This document shows, piece by piece, positions 53,480 to 62,822 of a DNA stretch of 64,000 bases. A model generated the notes under the pieces. That model saw only the letters and a program-made list of their open reading frames with translations, searched no databases and was not told the DNA's origin. Each line of letters opens with the position of its first letter. Within the stretch, counting starts at the first letter, position 1. The DNA lies in assembly GCF_013375535.1 (NCBI RefSeq), contig NZ_JABXJG010000001.1, positions 310,001-374,000 of the forward strand, given 5' to 3'. Origin of the DNA: Sphingobium sp. 15-1. GTDB lineage: Bacteria; Pseudomonadota; Alphaproteobacteria; Sphingomonadales; Sphingomonadaceae. Made by a program: the position numbers and the translations under genes.

Positions 53480-54709
53480 ATGTACGATCAGTTCTACGGA
53501 TTGCAGGGACGCCCGTTCCAGCTAACGCCGGACCCGCATTTCTATTTCGAGAGCGCCACCCATCGCAAAGCGCTGTCCTACCTCGGCTATGGTCTGGCGC
53601 AGGGTGAAGGTTTCATCGTCATCACTGGTGACATCGGCGCGGGCAAGACGACGCTGGTCGGGCACCTCATGAACACGATCGATCCTTCGCGGCTGACGGC
53701 GGTGAAGATCGTGTCCACACAGGTGGAGGGCGACGATATGCTCCGCCTGGCCGCACAGAGCTTCGGTTTGGCGGTCGACGGCATGCCCAAGGCGCAGATA
53801 TTGAAGCAGATAGAAGCTTATCTGCATGCGCAGGCGCGGGCGGGCAAGAGGTCGCTGCTGATCGTGGATGAGGCGCAGAATCTGCCGATCTCGGCCATTG
53901 AGGAATTGCGCATGCTCTCCAACTTTCAGTTGGGCGGGCAGTCGCTGTTGCAGATATTCCTGCTGGGCCAGCCGGAATTTCGCGACCTTTTGAAGTCGCC
54001 GGAACTGGAGCAGCTTCGCCAGCGCGTGATCGCCACCCATCATCTCGACCCGATGATGCGGCGGGAGGTCGAGCCCTATATATTGCACCGCCTGTCGCTG
54101 GTCGGCTGGCAGGGCGATCCCCAATTCACGCCGGAGGCCTTCGCCGCCATCTATGCCGCAACGGGCGGCGTGCCGCGCCGGATCAACGTGCTGGTGAGCC
54201 GGGTGCTGCTGCTGGGCGCGCTGGATCAGCTTTCGGTGATCGATGCCGAGGTGGTCTATGCGGTCGTCAACGATATGGGCGCGGACGCTGATGTGACGCC
54301 CGAGCCGATGGCGCATAGCGTGCTGGACGATGCCGAAGAACTGGCCGAGGTGCCTGCGCCGATCGCGGTCGATCCGGCCGTGTCGGATGAGGTCGCCGTG
54401 CTGCGGGCGGAGGTCGAGGCGCTTCGTTCCACGCGGGCGGAACCGGCGGTCGGCCTGCTGGACGAGATCGCCTCGCTCCGGGCAGAAATCGACACGTTGC
54501 GGGCGGAGAACGACTTTGCCCGCGTCGTGCCGACCGTCGATCCCGAGGCGCTGAAGGACTGTTTCACTTTGATCGAGGAGCGGCTGTCCACGCTGGAATT
54601 CCGCGTGACGGAGCAGGATACGGCGCTGCGCCGGGTGCTAACGCTGCTGGTCGAATGGGTCGAGCGCGAGGAACGGATGGGCGATGCGCCGCACAGCGCC
54701 GCTGCGTGA
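53480..54709 (+). CDS. XrtA/PEP-CTERM-associated AAA ATPase (TIGR03015 type, ExeA-like)
   Basis: 409 residues. MYDQFYGLQGRPFQLTPDPH followed by FYF is the family start. Walker A GDIGAGKTTLVGHL (residues 50-63), Walker B LLIVDEAQN (about 126-134), sensor region LGQPEFRDLL, and TGGVPRRINVLVSR. From about residue 275 the protein changes to an acidic region and coiled coil (VAVLRAEVEALRS, EIDTLRAEN). It probably energises or organises the export apparatus; the mechanism is unknown. Confidence 0.93.
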   Translation: MYDQFYGLQGRPFQLTPDPHFYFESATHRKALSYLGYGLAQGEGFIVITGDIGAGKTTLVGHLMNTIDPSRLTAVKIVSTQVEGDDMLRLAAQSFGLAVDGMPKAQILKQIEAYLHAQARAGKRSLLIVDEAQNLPISAIEELRMLSNFQLGGQSLLQIFLLGQPEFRDLLKSPELEQLRQRVIATHHLDPMMRREVEPYILHRLSLVGWQGDPQFTPEAFAAIYAATGGVPRRINVLVSRVLLLGALDQLSVIDAEVVYAVVNDMGADADVTPEPMAHSVLDDAEELAEVPAPIAVDPAVSDEVAVLRAEVEALRSTRAEPAVGLLDEIASLRAEIDTLRAENDFARVVPTVDPEALKDCFTLIEERLSTLEFRVTEQDTALRRVLTLLVEWVEREERMGDAPHSAAA

Positions 54710-54712
54710 TCC

Positions 54713-55558
54713 ATGCGCAATGCCCTATCCGTTGACGTAGAGGACTGGTTCCAGGTCGGCGCGTTCGAGCGCACAATCCGGCGCGAGGACTGGGCCAGCC
54801 TGACCCATCGGGTCGAGCGCAATACGGACGCGGTGCTGCAACTGTTCGAGGAGGCGGGGGTCAAGGCGACCTTCTTCACGCTCGGCTGGGTGGCGGAGCG
54901 CTATCCGGCGCTGGTGCGGCGGATCGTCGATGCCGGGCATGAGCTGGCGAGCCATGGCTATGACCATAAGCGGGTGTTCACCTTCGACGGGGCGCAGTTC
55001 CGCGCCGATCTGCGCCGCTCGCGGGCGATATTGGAGGATGCGGGCGGGCAGGCCGTGACCGGCTATCGCGCGCCGAGCTTCTCCATCGACCGGCGGACCC
55101 CCTGGGCGCATGAGGTGCTGGCCGAGGAGGGCTATGCCTATAGCAGCAGCGTGGCGCCGATCCGGCACGATCATTATGGCTGGCCGGAAAGCCCGCGCTT
55201 TGCCTGGAAGCCGGTCAAGGGATCGCCCCTGGTCGAGCTGCCGGTGACGACGGCAAGGCTGGCGGGGAGAACGCTGGCGGCGGGGGGAGGCGGCTTTTTC
55301 CGGCTGCTGCCCTATGGCTTTTCGCGCTGGGCGATCCGGCAGGTGAACGAGCGCGACCGGCGGCCCGCGATCATCTATTTCCATCCGTGGGAGATCGATC
55401 CAGACCAGCCTCGCGTCGAGGGCGCGCCGCTGCGGTCGCGGGTTAGGCATTACACCAATCTTTCGGTCATGGCCGCCAAGCTGCGCCGCCTGACGCGGGA
55501 TTTCGCCTGGGGCCGCGTCGATGCGCTGGCCGTGCAGGAGGCAGAGCGGGCGGCATGA
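54713..55558 (+). CDS. XrtA-associated polysaccharide deacetylase
   Basis: 281 residues of the NodB/CE4 family. Begins MRNALSVDVEDWFQVGAFER. The metal site is Asp11 (or Asp8) with His81 and His85 in ASHGYDH; TGYRAPSFSIDRRTPWA is motif 3 and ELPVTTARLAG with IIYFHPWEIDP are motifs 4-5. The C-terminal DUF3473-like part (HYTNLSVMAAKLRRLTRDFA) is characteristic of the exosortase-linked subgroup. Removes acetyl groups from polysaccharide amino sugars. No signal peptide, so it may act on lipid-linked precursors in the cytosol. Overlaps the FemAB gene by 4 bp. Confidence 0.93.
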   Translation: MRNALSVDVEDWFQVGAFERTIRREDWASLTHRVERNTDAVLQLFEEAGVKATFFTLGWVAERYPALVRRIVDAGHELASHGYDHKRVFTFDGAQFRADLRRSRAILEDAGGQAVTGYRAPSFSIDRRTPWAHEVLAEEGYAYSSSVAPIRHDHYGWPESPRFAWKPVKGSPLVELPVTTARLAGRTLAAGGGGFFRLLPYGFSRWAIRQVNERDRRPAIIYFHPWEIDPDQPRVEGAPLRSRVRHYTNLSVMAAKLRRLTRDFAWGRVDALAVQEAERAA

Positions 55559-56616
55559 TGACCGGGGAGATTCTCGTCACCGCGTTGGACCTTGCCGATC
55601 CGGCTCAGCGGCGGGCGGCGGATGATTTTGTCATGGCGCATCCGGAGGGCACGCCTTTCCATCGCCCGGCCTGGCTGACGAGCGTGGCACGAGGGACGGG
55701 AAACCGGGCGCATATGCTGTCCGCTGTGGCGCCCTCCGGTCAGATCGTCGGGTTGTTGCCGCTGCATCATGTGAAGAGCGCCTTGTTCGGACAGGCGCTG
55801 GTGTCGTCGGGTTTTGCCGTCGACGGCGGCATCCTCGCAAGCGATCCGGCGGCGGTGTCCGCGCTCGCCGCAGCTTGCGAAGGCATGGCGCGGGATGGCG
55901 GCATCGGTTCGGTGGAACTGCGCGGCGGGCCGATGCCGGGCGAAGGCTGGGCGCTGCACGAGGGGAGCCATCTGGGCTTTGTGCGGCCCATCGCAGCGGA
56001 TGACGAAGCCGAACTGCTGGCCGTTCCGCGCAAACATCGGGCGGAATTGCGCAAGGCTCTGGCCAATGACGCGCTGCGCATTGAGATCGGGCGGGATGCG
56101 CGGCATCGACAGGCGCATTACCGCATCTATTCGGAAAGCGTCCGCAATCTCGGCACGCCTGTTTTTCCGGCGCGGCTGTTCCGGGAGGTGCTGACGGCCT
56201 TTGGCGAGGATGCCGATATATTGGTTGTGCTGGAGGGCGAACGGCCGGTTTCGGCGGTGCTGACGCTCTATCATCAGGGCAGGGTGATGCCCTTCTGGGG
56301 TGGCGGGATCGCGGATGCGCGGCGGCTTCGGTCCAACGAACTCATGTATTACCGGCTGATGGGCCATGGCCGGGCGCGGGGCATGCGCGTCTTCGATTTC
56401 GGCCGGTCCAAGACGGACAGCGGGCAGGCGGCATGGAAGAAGAGCTTCGGCTTCGTGCCCGTTCCGCTTTCCTATCATAGCTGGTCCGCGACCGGCGAAC
56501 GGCGTGACATCAACCCCAACAGCCCGCACTATCAGCGGCGGATCGACCTCTGGAAGAAGCTGCCCCTGCCGGTCGCGAATCTGGTTGGGCCTTTCATCGC
56601 GCGGGGGCTGGGGTGA
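55555..56616 (+). CDS. FemAB-family XrtA/PEP-CTERM-associated protein
   Basis: 353 residues with two GNAT-like halves as in FemAB transferases: an N-terminal VMAHPEGTPFHRPAWLTSVA, central AELLAVPRKHRAELRKALAN, and C-terminal RSNELMYYRLMGHGRARGMR then VFDFGRSKTDSGQAAWKKSF. FemAB proteins transfer aminoacyl groups from tRNA to peptidoglycan precursors; XrtA-linked members have an unknown acceptor, possibly the polysaccharide or its lipid carrier. Overlaps neighbours on both sides by 4 bp. Confidence 0.92.
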   Translation: MMTGEILVTALDLADPAQRRAADDFVMAHPEGTPFHRPAWLTSVARGTGNRAHMLSAVAPSGQIVGLLPLHHVKSALFGQALVSSGFAVDGGILASDPAAVSALAAACEGMARDGGIGSVELRGGPMPGEGWALHEGSHLGFVRPIAADDEAELLAVPRKHRAELRKALANDALRIEIGRDARHRQAHYRIYSESVRNLGTPVFPARLFREVLTAFGEDADILVVLEGERPVSAVLTLYHQGRVMPFWGGGIADARRLRSNELMYYRLMGHGRARGMRVFDFGRSKTDSGQAAWKKSFGFVPVPLSYHSWSATGERRDINPNSPHYQRRIDLWKKLPLPVANLVGPFIARGLG

Positions 56617-57842
56617 CCGGGGAAATCCTCTTCCTCTGCCATCGCATTCCCTTTCCGCCGGATCGGGGGGATAAGATCCGCTCCTATCATCTGCTGGAGC
56701 GGATGGCGGAGATTGCGCCGGTGCATGTCGGCTGCTTTGCCGACGATGCGCGGGATAAGGGTTTTGCGCCGGACATGGCGAAGATGACCGCCAGCCAATG
56801 CGTGCTGATGCGCGACCGATCGCGCCTGCTGGCGGGCATCAAGGGATTGGCGACGGGGCGATCGCTGCTCGTATCGCTGTTCGATCATCCGGACTTGCAT
56901 CGCTGGGTCGCGAAACTGCTGGCGGAGCGGCCCATCGCTGCGGTCGTCACTTATTCGGCGCAGATGGCGCATTTCGTGCCGGTGCTGCCCGATGGCGTGC
57001 GCTTCGTCATGGATTTCGTGGATTTCGATTCGGCCAAATATGCCGCCTATGGCGCGCAGGGTTCCGGTCCGATGGCCTGGATCAACCGGCGCGAGGGCCG
57101 CGTGCTGCTCGATTTCGAACGGAAGGTGGCGGAACGCGCAGACCTCTGCGCCTTTGTGAGCGAGGCGGAGGCGGCCCTGTTCCGGCAGTCGAGCGGGTTG
57201 GGGGCGGACCGGATCGTCGGGATCGATAATGGCGTGGCGCTGGATTATTTCGATCCGGCGGCCGATTTCCCGGCGGTGGAGCGTCGGGACGGGCCGCTGC
57301 TCGTCTTCACCGGACAGATGGACTATCGCCCCAATGTCGAGGCGGTCGAGAGCTTCGCCCGCGAAACCTTGCCCGCCATTCGCGCCGCATGTTCGGACGC
57401 GACTTTCGCGATTGTGGGCCGCAACCCATCGAAGCCGGTTCAGGCTCTGGCCGCTTTGCCCGGCGTGATCGTGACCGGCGCCGTGCCCGATGTGCGCGGC
57501 TGGCTGGCGGCGGCGGATGTGGTCGTGGCGCCGCTGCGGATTGCGCGGGGCATCCAGAACAAGGTGCTGGAGGCTATGGCGATGGCGCGGCCCGTGGTCG
57601 CATCGCCGCAAGCTGCCGAAGGAATCGATGCGCAGGATGGGGAGCATCTGCTGATCGCCGCCGACCCGGCGCGGGAGGCGGAGAAGATCGCCGCATTGCT
57701 GTCCGACAGGGATTGCGCGGAACGTCTCGGCCGGGCGGCGCGGCTGCGGATGGAGGAACGCTATCGCTGGTCCGCGACGCTGGCCCGGCTACCGGAGATG
57801 CTGTTCGGATCGCCGGCCGCTGCCGATATGAGGGCCGCATGA
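56613..57842 (+). CDS. XrtA-associated glycosyltransferase (GT4 type, TIGR03087-like)
   Basis: 409 residues from GTG 56613. GT-B fold: N-terminal LFLCHRIPFPPDRGDKIRSY and C-terminal donor-binding region with LVFTGQMDYRPNVEAVESFA, VGRNPSKPVQAL, APLRIARGIQNKVLEAMAMA and RPVVASPQAAEGI. Transfers a sugar to a lipid-linked oligosaccharide during repeat-unit assembly. Cytosolic face of the inner membrane. The stop overlaps the exosortase ATG. Confidence 0.93.
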   Translation: MTGEILFLCHRIPFPPDRGDKIRSYHLLERMAEIAPVHVGCFADDARDKGFAPDMAKMTASQCVLMRDRSRLLAGIKGLATGRSLLVSLFDHPDLHRWVAKLLAERPIAAVVTYSAQMAHFVPVLPDGVRFVMDFVDFDSAKYAAYGAQGSGPMAWINRREGRVLLDFERKVAERADLCAFVSEAEAALFRQSSGLGADRIVGIDNGVALDYFDPAADFPAVERRDGPLLVFTGQMDYRPNVEAVESFARETLPAIRAACSDATFAIVGRNPSKPVQALAALPGVIVTGAVPDVRGWLAAADVVVAPLRIARGIQNKVLEAMAMARPVVASPQAAEGIDAQDGEHLLIAADPAREAEKIAALLSDRDCAERLGRAARLRMEERYRWSATLARLPEMLFGSPAAADMRAA

Positions 57843-59365
57843 TCGAGCGCGTCTTGCGATTGGGGCCAGCCCAATCCGGTCTGGCGGGCTGGCGCGGCCA
57901 TCTGACAGCGCTCGCCATTATCGCCTTCACTCTATTGGCGCTGTTCCATCGCGATGTGCTGGGCATGATGGCGATCTGGTGGAACGCCTCCACCTACGGC
58001 CATTGCCTGTTCATTCCCATATTGGTCGCATGGCTGGTGCAGCAGCGCCTGCCGGGGCTGCGGCAATTGGAACCAGGCGCCTGGGCGCCGGGGCTGCTCT
58101 GGCTGGGGCTGGGCACCTTTGCCTGGATGCTGGGCGCGGCGGCGGGGGTGGCGGTGGTGCGCCATGGGGCGCTGATCCTGATGTTGCAGGGATCGGTGAT
58201 CGCATTGCTCGGGCCGGCCGTGTCGCGGGCGTTGCTGTTTCCGCTGTTCTACGCCTTTTTCATGGTGCCCTTCGGGGAGGAGATCGTCGCGCCCCTGCAA
58301 CTGGTGACGGCGCATATCAGCATGATCCTGCTCCATCTGACCGGCATTCCCGCGCAGATGCAGGGCATTTTCATCACCACGCCCAATGGCTATTTCGAGG
58401 TGGCGGAGGCTTGTTCCGGCGCCAAGTTCGTCATCGCCATGACGGCTTATGGCCTTCTGGTCTGCAACGTCTGCTTCACCCGTTGGAAGCGGCGGATCGC
58501 CTTCATGGCCGGGGCGCTTTCGCTGTCGATCCTGGCCAATGGCGCGCGGGCCTTCGCTACGATCTTCGTCGCGGAGGTGACGACGATCGATGCGGCTGCG
58601 GGGTTCGATCATGTCGTCTATGGCTGGGTCTTTTTCGCCGTCATCCTGACGCTGGTGATGGCTGTAGCCTGGCCGTTTTTCGACCGCAAGCCCGGCGACC
58701 CATGGTTCGATCCGGAACGGCTGCGGAGCAAAGGCGGTTCGGGCGCGGGTCTGATCGCGGGCAGCGCACTGGCGATCATCATCGCGGCGCCGCTTTGGCT
58801 AGCGGTAAGTGCTGCGGCGGGACAGCCTCTTCCCGGCGCGCCCGCCATGCCCGAGTTGAAGGGGTGGATACGCAGCGGCGAAAATCCGCTCCATCCCTGG
58901 CGGCCGCGTTTCGACGGCGCTGATTGTCTGAGCATGGCGCGTTATCGCAACGCAGCGGGGCAGGTCGTCGATCTCGCCATCGCGACCTTCGACAGGCAGG
59001 ATGAAGGCCGCGAACTGGTGGGCTTCGCGCAGGGCGCGGCCGATCCCGACGGCGATTGGACATGGTCGCAGCCAGCTCCCGCGCCGTCCGACGCGCGGGG
59101 GGAGCAGATCACCGGCCGCGGCCGCCTGGTCCGCCATGTGGTGAGCTTCTATGTCGTTGGAAAGGAGCGCCCGACAGGCAGCGGCCATCTGGTCAAGCTG
59201 GAGACGATGAAGGTGCGGCTCTTGGGTGGCGACCAGCGTGCCGCCGCTATCCTGGTGTCGGCGGAGGAACGGGAGGGGCATCCCTCCGATGCCGCGATCA
59301 GCGCTTTCCTCCATGATCTGGGCGATGTGAAGGATTTGGCTGACCGCAGCCTTAGAAGCCGCTAA
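57839..59365 (+). CDS. xrtA: Exosortase A with C-terminal EpsI domain
   Basis: 508 residues from ATG 57839; the longer upstream frame belongs to the glycosyltransferase region. Multi-pass inner-membrane cysteine protease/transpeptidase for PEP-CTERM proteins. Active-site residues are visible: Cys192 in EACSGAK, Arg237 in NGARAF, His258 in GFDHVVYGWVFF. About eight membrane segments in residues 20-330. The C-terminal soluble domain (about 340-508, LKGWIRSGENPLHPWRPRFD ... VSFYVVGKERPTGS) is EpsI-like. All residues required for activity are present. No PEP-CTERM substrate is encoded nearby in the window. Confidence 0.95.
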   Translation: MIERVLRLGPAQSGLAGWRGHLTALAIIAFTLLALFHRDVLGMMAIWWNASTYGHCLFIPILVAWLVQQRLPGLRQLEPGAWAPGLLWLGLGTFAWMLGAAAGVAVVRHGALILMLQGSVIALLGPAVSRALLFPLFYAFFMVPFGEEIVAPLQLVTAHISMILLHLTGIPAQMQGIFITTPNGYFEVAEACSGAKFVIAMTAYGLLVCNVCFTRWKRRIAFMAGALSLSILANGARAFATIFVAEVTTIDAAAGFDHVVYGWVFFAVILTLVMAVAWPFFDRKPGDPWFDPERLRSKGGSGAGLIAGSALAIIIAAPLWLAVSAAAGQPLPGAPAMPELKGWIRSGENPLHPWRPRFDGADCLSMARYRNAAGQVVDLAIATFDRQDEGRELVGFAQGAADPDGDWTWSQPAPAPSDARGEQITGRGRLVRHVVSFYVVGKERPTGSGHLVKLETMKVRLLGGDQRAAAILVSAEEREGHPSDAAISAFLHDLGDVKDLADRSLRSR

Positions 59366-59375
59366 GACCCTTCGC

Positions 59376-61271
59376 ATGTGCGGAATTGCAGGCATCTTCC
59401 ATCTTGAAACGGCCAAGCCGGTCGATCCGGCGCGGGTCGGGCTGATGCTGGACGCCATGCCGTGGCGCGGACCGGACGACAGCGGCATCTGGACCGCGCC
59501 GGGCGTGGGTCTGGGCCATTTGCGCCTGTCGATCATCGACCTCGGCAGGGGCGCGCAGCCCATGCTGACGGAGGATGACAGCCTGGCCGTCGTCTTCAAC
59601 GGCGAGATCTACAATTTCATGGAGGTGCGCGCTGAGCTGGAGGCCAAGGGCCATGTCTTCCGCACGCATAGCGACACCGAAGTCATCCTCCACGGCTATC
59701 GCCAATGGGGCGAGGCCTGCGTCGAGAAATTCAACGGCATGTTCGCCTTCGCCCTGTTCGATGCGCGGGCGCAGGCGCTCTGGCTGGCGCGTGATCGCTT
59801 GGGGGTGAAGCCGCTCCATTATGCGCTGCTGTCGGACGGGAGCCTGATCTTCGGGTCGGAACTCAAGAGCCTGCTCGCCCATCCGTTGCTGCGCCGCGCT
59901 CCCGATCTGTCAGCGGTCGAGGATTATCTCGCTTACGGTTATGTCCCCGACGACGCCTGCATGGTCGCGGGCGTGCGCAAGCTGGGCGCGGGCGAGACCT
60001 TGCGCATCGTGCGCGGACGGCCCTTGCCGCAGCCGCAGCGCTATTGGGACATCAGCTTTGCCGATCGCAGCAAGGCGAAGCCCGAAGCGCTGGAGGAGGA
60101 GCTGGTCGCGCTGATGCGCCAGGCGGTGCGTTCGCGCATGGTGGCGGATGTGCCTTTGGGCGCATTCCTGTCGGGCGGCGTGGACAGCAGCAGCGTCGTC
60201 GCCCTGGTGGCCGAGGCGTCGAAACAGGCGGTTAAGACCTGCACCATCGGCTTCGACGTCAAGGAACTGGACGAGACCGCCTATGCCGACCGGATCGCGC
60301 GGCGCTTCGCCACCGATCATCGCACCCGGATCGTGTCGCCCGACGATTATGGGCTGATCGATGCGCTGGCCCTGCATTTCGACGAGCCTTTTGCCGACGC
60401 CTCCGCGCTGCCCACCTATCGGGTGTGCGAGCTGGCGCGGGAGCAGGTGACGGTGGCCCTTTCTGGGGACGGCGCGGATGAGGCCTTCGCCGGCTACAGG
60501 CGGCATCGCTTCCAGATGCAGGGGGAAAGGCTGCGCGGGCTGATCCCGGCTTCGGTGCGCCAGCCCTTGTTCGGGACGCTGGGGCGCTATTATCCCAAGG
60601 CCGATTGGGCGCCGCGGGCCTTGCGGGCCAAGTCGACCTTGCTCGAACTGGCGGGAGAGGGCGGGGAAGCCTATGCCGCCTCGGTCGGGGTCACGCCTCA
60701 TGCGCTGCGGCAGCGGTTGTTCAGCCAGGACATGAAGACCCGGCTGGGCGCCTATCGTGCCGAGGATCGGTACGTCAAGACCATGGCCGAAGCGCCTGCC
60801 CGCGACCCGCTGGACCGGGCGCAATATGCCGACCTTCGCATCTGGCTGCCCGGTGACATCCTGACCAAGACCGACCGGATGAGCATGGCCGTTAGCCTGG
60901 AGGCTCGGGAGCCGCTGCTCGATCACCGGCTGGTCGAGTTTGCGGCCCGCCTGCCGGTCGCCCAGCGGATTCGCGGCAATAGCGGCAAATATCTGCTGAA
61001 GAAGGCGATGGAGCCCTATCTGCCGCAAGACATTCTCTATCGGCCGAAAATGGGCTTCGTGACGCCGATCAGCGCCTGGTTCCGCGGGCCGCTGGCCGGC
61101 GAGGCTATGGCGATCGCGGGAGGATCGGCGCTGGCCAAGACCGGCTGGTTCGACCCGAAGATGCTGGGCAAGGTCGCGGCGGATCACAAGGCCGGGCTGG
61201 CCGATCATGGGCGGCTGTTGTGGCAGTTGCTGATGCTGGACAAGGCTTTGACGCGGCTCTTTGCCCTTTGA
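59376..61271 (+). CDS. XrtA/PEP-CTERM-associated amidotransferase (asparagine synthase family)
   Basis: 631 residues. N-terminal class II glutaminase with nucleophile Cys2 (MCGIAGIFHL), RGPDDSG, and VVFNGEIYNFMEVR. The C-terminal ATP-pyrophosphatase domain carries FLSGGVDSSSVVAL and ALSGDGADEAFAGYRRH, then KTDRMSMAVSLEAREPLLDH. Homologous to asparagine synthetase B, but XrtA-linked forms probably amidate a sugar or lipid intermediate rather than aspartate (inference). Starts 10 bp after xrtA and ends just before a degenerate family A element. Confidence 0.94.
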   Translation: MCGIAGIFHLETAKPVDPARVGLMLDAMPWRGPDDSGIWTAPGVGLGHLRLSIIDLGRGAQPMLTEDDSLAVVFNGEIYNFMEVRAELEAKGHVFRTHSDTEVILHGYRQWGEACVEKFNGMFAFALFDARAQALWLARDRLGVKPLHYALLSDGSLIFGSELKSLLAHPLLRRAPDLSAVEDYLAYGYVPDDACMVAGVRKLGAGETLRIVRGRPLPQPQRYWDISFADRSKAKPEALEEELVALMRQAVRSRMVADVPLGAFLSGGVDSSSVVALVAEASKQAVKTCTIGFDVKELDETAYADRIARRFATDHRTRIVSPDDYGLIDALALHFDEPFADASALPTYRVCELAREQVTVALSGDGADEAFAGYRRHRFQMQGERLRGLIPASVRQPLFGTLGRYYPKADWAPRALRAKSTLLELAGEGGEAYAASVGVTPHALRQRLFSQDMKTRLGAYRAEDRYVKTMAEAPARDPLDRAQYADLRIWLPGDILTKTDRMSMAVSLEAREPLLDHRLVEFAARLPVAQRIRGNSGKYLLKKAMEPYLPQDILYRPKMGFVTPISAWFRGPLAGEAMAIAGGSALAKTGWFDPKMLGKVAADHKAGLADHGRLLWQLLMLDKALTRLFAL

Positions 61272-61283
61272 TCCGGGCAATAG

Positions 61284-61393
61284 GTGCTCCTGCGCAGGCA
61301 GGAGCCCAGTTTGGACGTCGCGATCTTATGCAAGGGCGGACTGGGCTGTCGCGAGCCACTCGTCTCGCTCCAGTGCCTTCGCAGGAACGCGCT
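61284..61393. repeat. Palindromic element, family A copy 6 (right half degenerate)
   Basis: The left arm is intact (GTGCTCCTGCGCAGGCAGGA then GCCCAGT). The spacer resembles other copies (GGACGTCGCGATCTTATGCA). The right arm is interrupted: GGACTGGGCT, then about 30 unrelated bases, then CCTTCGCAGGAACGCGCT. It lies between the amidotransferase and sugar-transferase genes. Confidence 0.75.
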
Positions 61394-61472
61394 GCTCTCT
61401 ATTCAAACCCTTGCAAGCGATGCTGAGCAGTGCCAACGGAGCAGGCACGCTCAAGCTGATCAGGGTCCCCAG

Positions 61473-62822
61473 GTGACAGTCTCCAAGGAAATCGTGCGGG
61501 TGCGCCTGTACCTGCTGTGTCTGCTGGGGGACATGGCGGGGCTTTTCCTGTCCTTTCTGCTTGCGAACTGGCTGGTGCTGGGGGCATTTTCGGGCGAGCC
61601 GGGCAAGCCCCACGGCCTGGTCATGTTCGCGATGATCGCGCCGCTGTACGTGCTTCTTGGCGTGCAGGGCGGCGCTTACGGCATCCATATGCTGGAGAAT
61701 CTCCGGCGTGGCATTTTCCGTGGATTGCTGGCCTTGGCGCAGGCGGCGATGCTGATGCTGCTGATCGTCTATCTGGGCAAGATCGCGGAGCAGTTGTCGC
61801 GTCTCACCTTCATCGTCGGACTGGCCCTTTCGGCGGTCAGCGTCACCATGGTGCGGCTCGCTATCGGTCGCCTAGGCGCGCAGCTCTTGGGCGAGGTGCC
61901 GCATCTGACCGTCGTGATCATGGACGGCGTGGCGATCGACACCGGCCCGCATATGCATGTGATCGAGGCCGCCGCCGCGCAGCTTTCGCCCAAGGGGCAT
62001 GATGCCGACATGGCTGCGCGTCTGGCCGCCGCCGTGGGCATGGCGGAGCGGGTGATCGTCGCCTGTCCGATGGAGCGGATGGACGACTGGTCGGTGGCGC
62101 TGAAATCGCTTTCGGCGCGGGGCGAGATCGTCGTGCCGGAACTGCTGCGTTTCGCCCCGGCGCGGGTGGACGAGTTTGACGGTCAGCCGACGATCATCGT
62201 GGCGGGCGGGCCTTTCCAGTTCCGCGACCGGCTGATCAAGCGCTTCTTCGACATCGTCGTGGCGACGGTCGCGACCATCGCGCTCTCGCCCGTGCTGATC
62301 GCGGCGGCGCTGGCGGTGAAGCTGACCAGCCCCGGCCCGATCATCTTCCGCCAGCCGCGCATCGGCCGCGATGCCCGGCCGTTCAGCATCTACAAATTCC
62401 GCTCGATGCGGGCCGAAGCCAGCGATCATAAGGCCGACAAGCTGACCGGACGCGACGACGACCGAGTGACGGCGGTGGGCCGCTTCCTGCGCAAGACCAG
62501 CATCGATGAACTGCCGCAGCTTTTCAATGTGCTGCGCGGCGATATGAGCATTGTCGGTCCGCGCCCCCATGCCGCCGCCGCCAAGGCCGGGGACAGCCTT
62601 TATTGGGAGGTCGACGATCGCTATTGGGAGCGGCATTGCATTAAGCCGGGCATGACCGGTCTGGCGCAGGTGCGCGGCCATCGGGGGTCGACGGATCACC
62701 ATCAGGATCTGATCGACCGGCTCCAGTCGGACCTGGAATATGTCACCCAATGGTCGATCTGGCGCGATCTGCGCATCATCTTCGCGACCATCGGCGTGCT
62801 GGTTCATCACAAGGCCTATTGA
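61473..62822 (+). CDS. Polyprenyl-phosphate sugar-1-phosphate transferase (initiating glycosyltransferase)
   Basis: 449 residues taken from GTG 61473 (GTG ACA GTC TCC AAG). The open frame reaches back into the family A repeat to 61284, but that part shows no family similarity; the exact start is uncertain because the ribosome-binding site is weak. N-terminal four to five membrane helices ([56 protein letters not shown]). Residues about 250-449 are the bacterial sugar transferase domain: [73 protein letters not shown]. Loads the first sugar onto undecaprenyl phosphate, starting EPS repeat synthesis. Stop overlaps the next ATG. Confidence 0.92.
   Translation: MTVSKEIVRVRLYLLCLLGDMAGLFLSFLLANWLVLGAFSGEPGKPHGLVMFAMIAPLYVLLGVQGGAYGIHMLENLRRGIFRGLLALAQAAMLMLLIVYLGKIAEQLSRLTFIVGLALSAVSVTMVRLAIGRLGAQLLGEVPHLTVVIMDGVAIDTGPHMHVIEAAAAQLSPKGHDADMAARLAAAVGMAERVIVACPMERMDDWSVALKSLSARGEIVVPELLRFAPARVDEFDGQPTIIVAGGPFQFRDRLIKRFFDIVVATVATIALSPVLIAAALAVKLTSPGPIIFRQPRIGRDARPFSIYKFRSMRAEASDHKADKLTGRDDDRVTAVGRFLRKTSIDELPQLFNVLRGDMSIVGPRPHAAAAKAGDSLYWEVDDRYWERHCIKPGMTGLAQVRGHRGSTDHHQDLIDRLQSDLEYVTQWSIWRDLRIIFATIGVLVHHKAY

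Noticed and set aside
61284..61472. Extension of the sugar-transferase gene through the family A repeat, as in gspE/G/I
   Set aside because: A GTG at 61473 immediately precedes the family-like start, and the region before it is low in similarity and includes the broken repeat arm, so translation of this repeat is not required.
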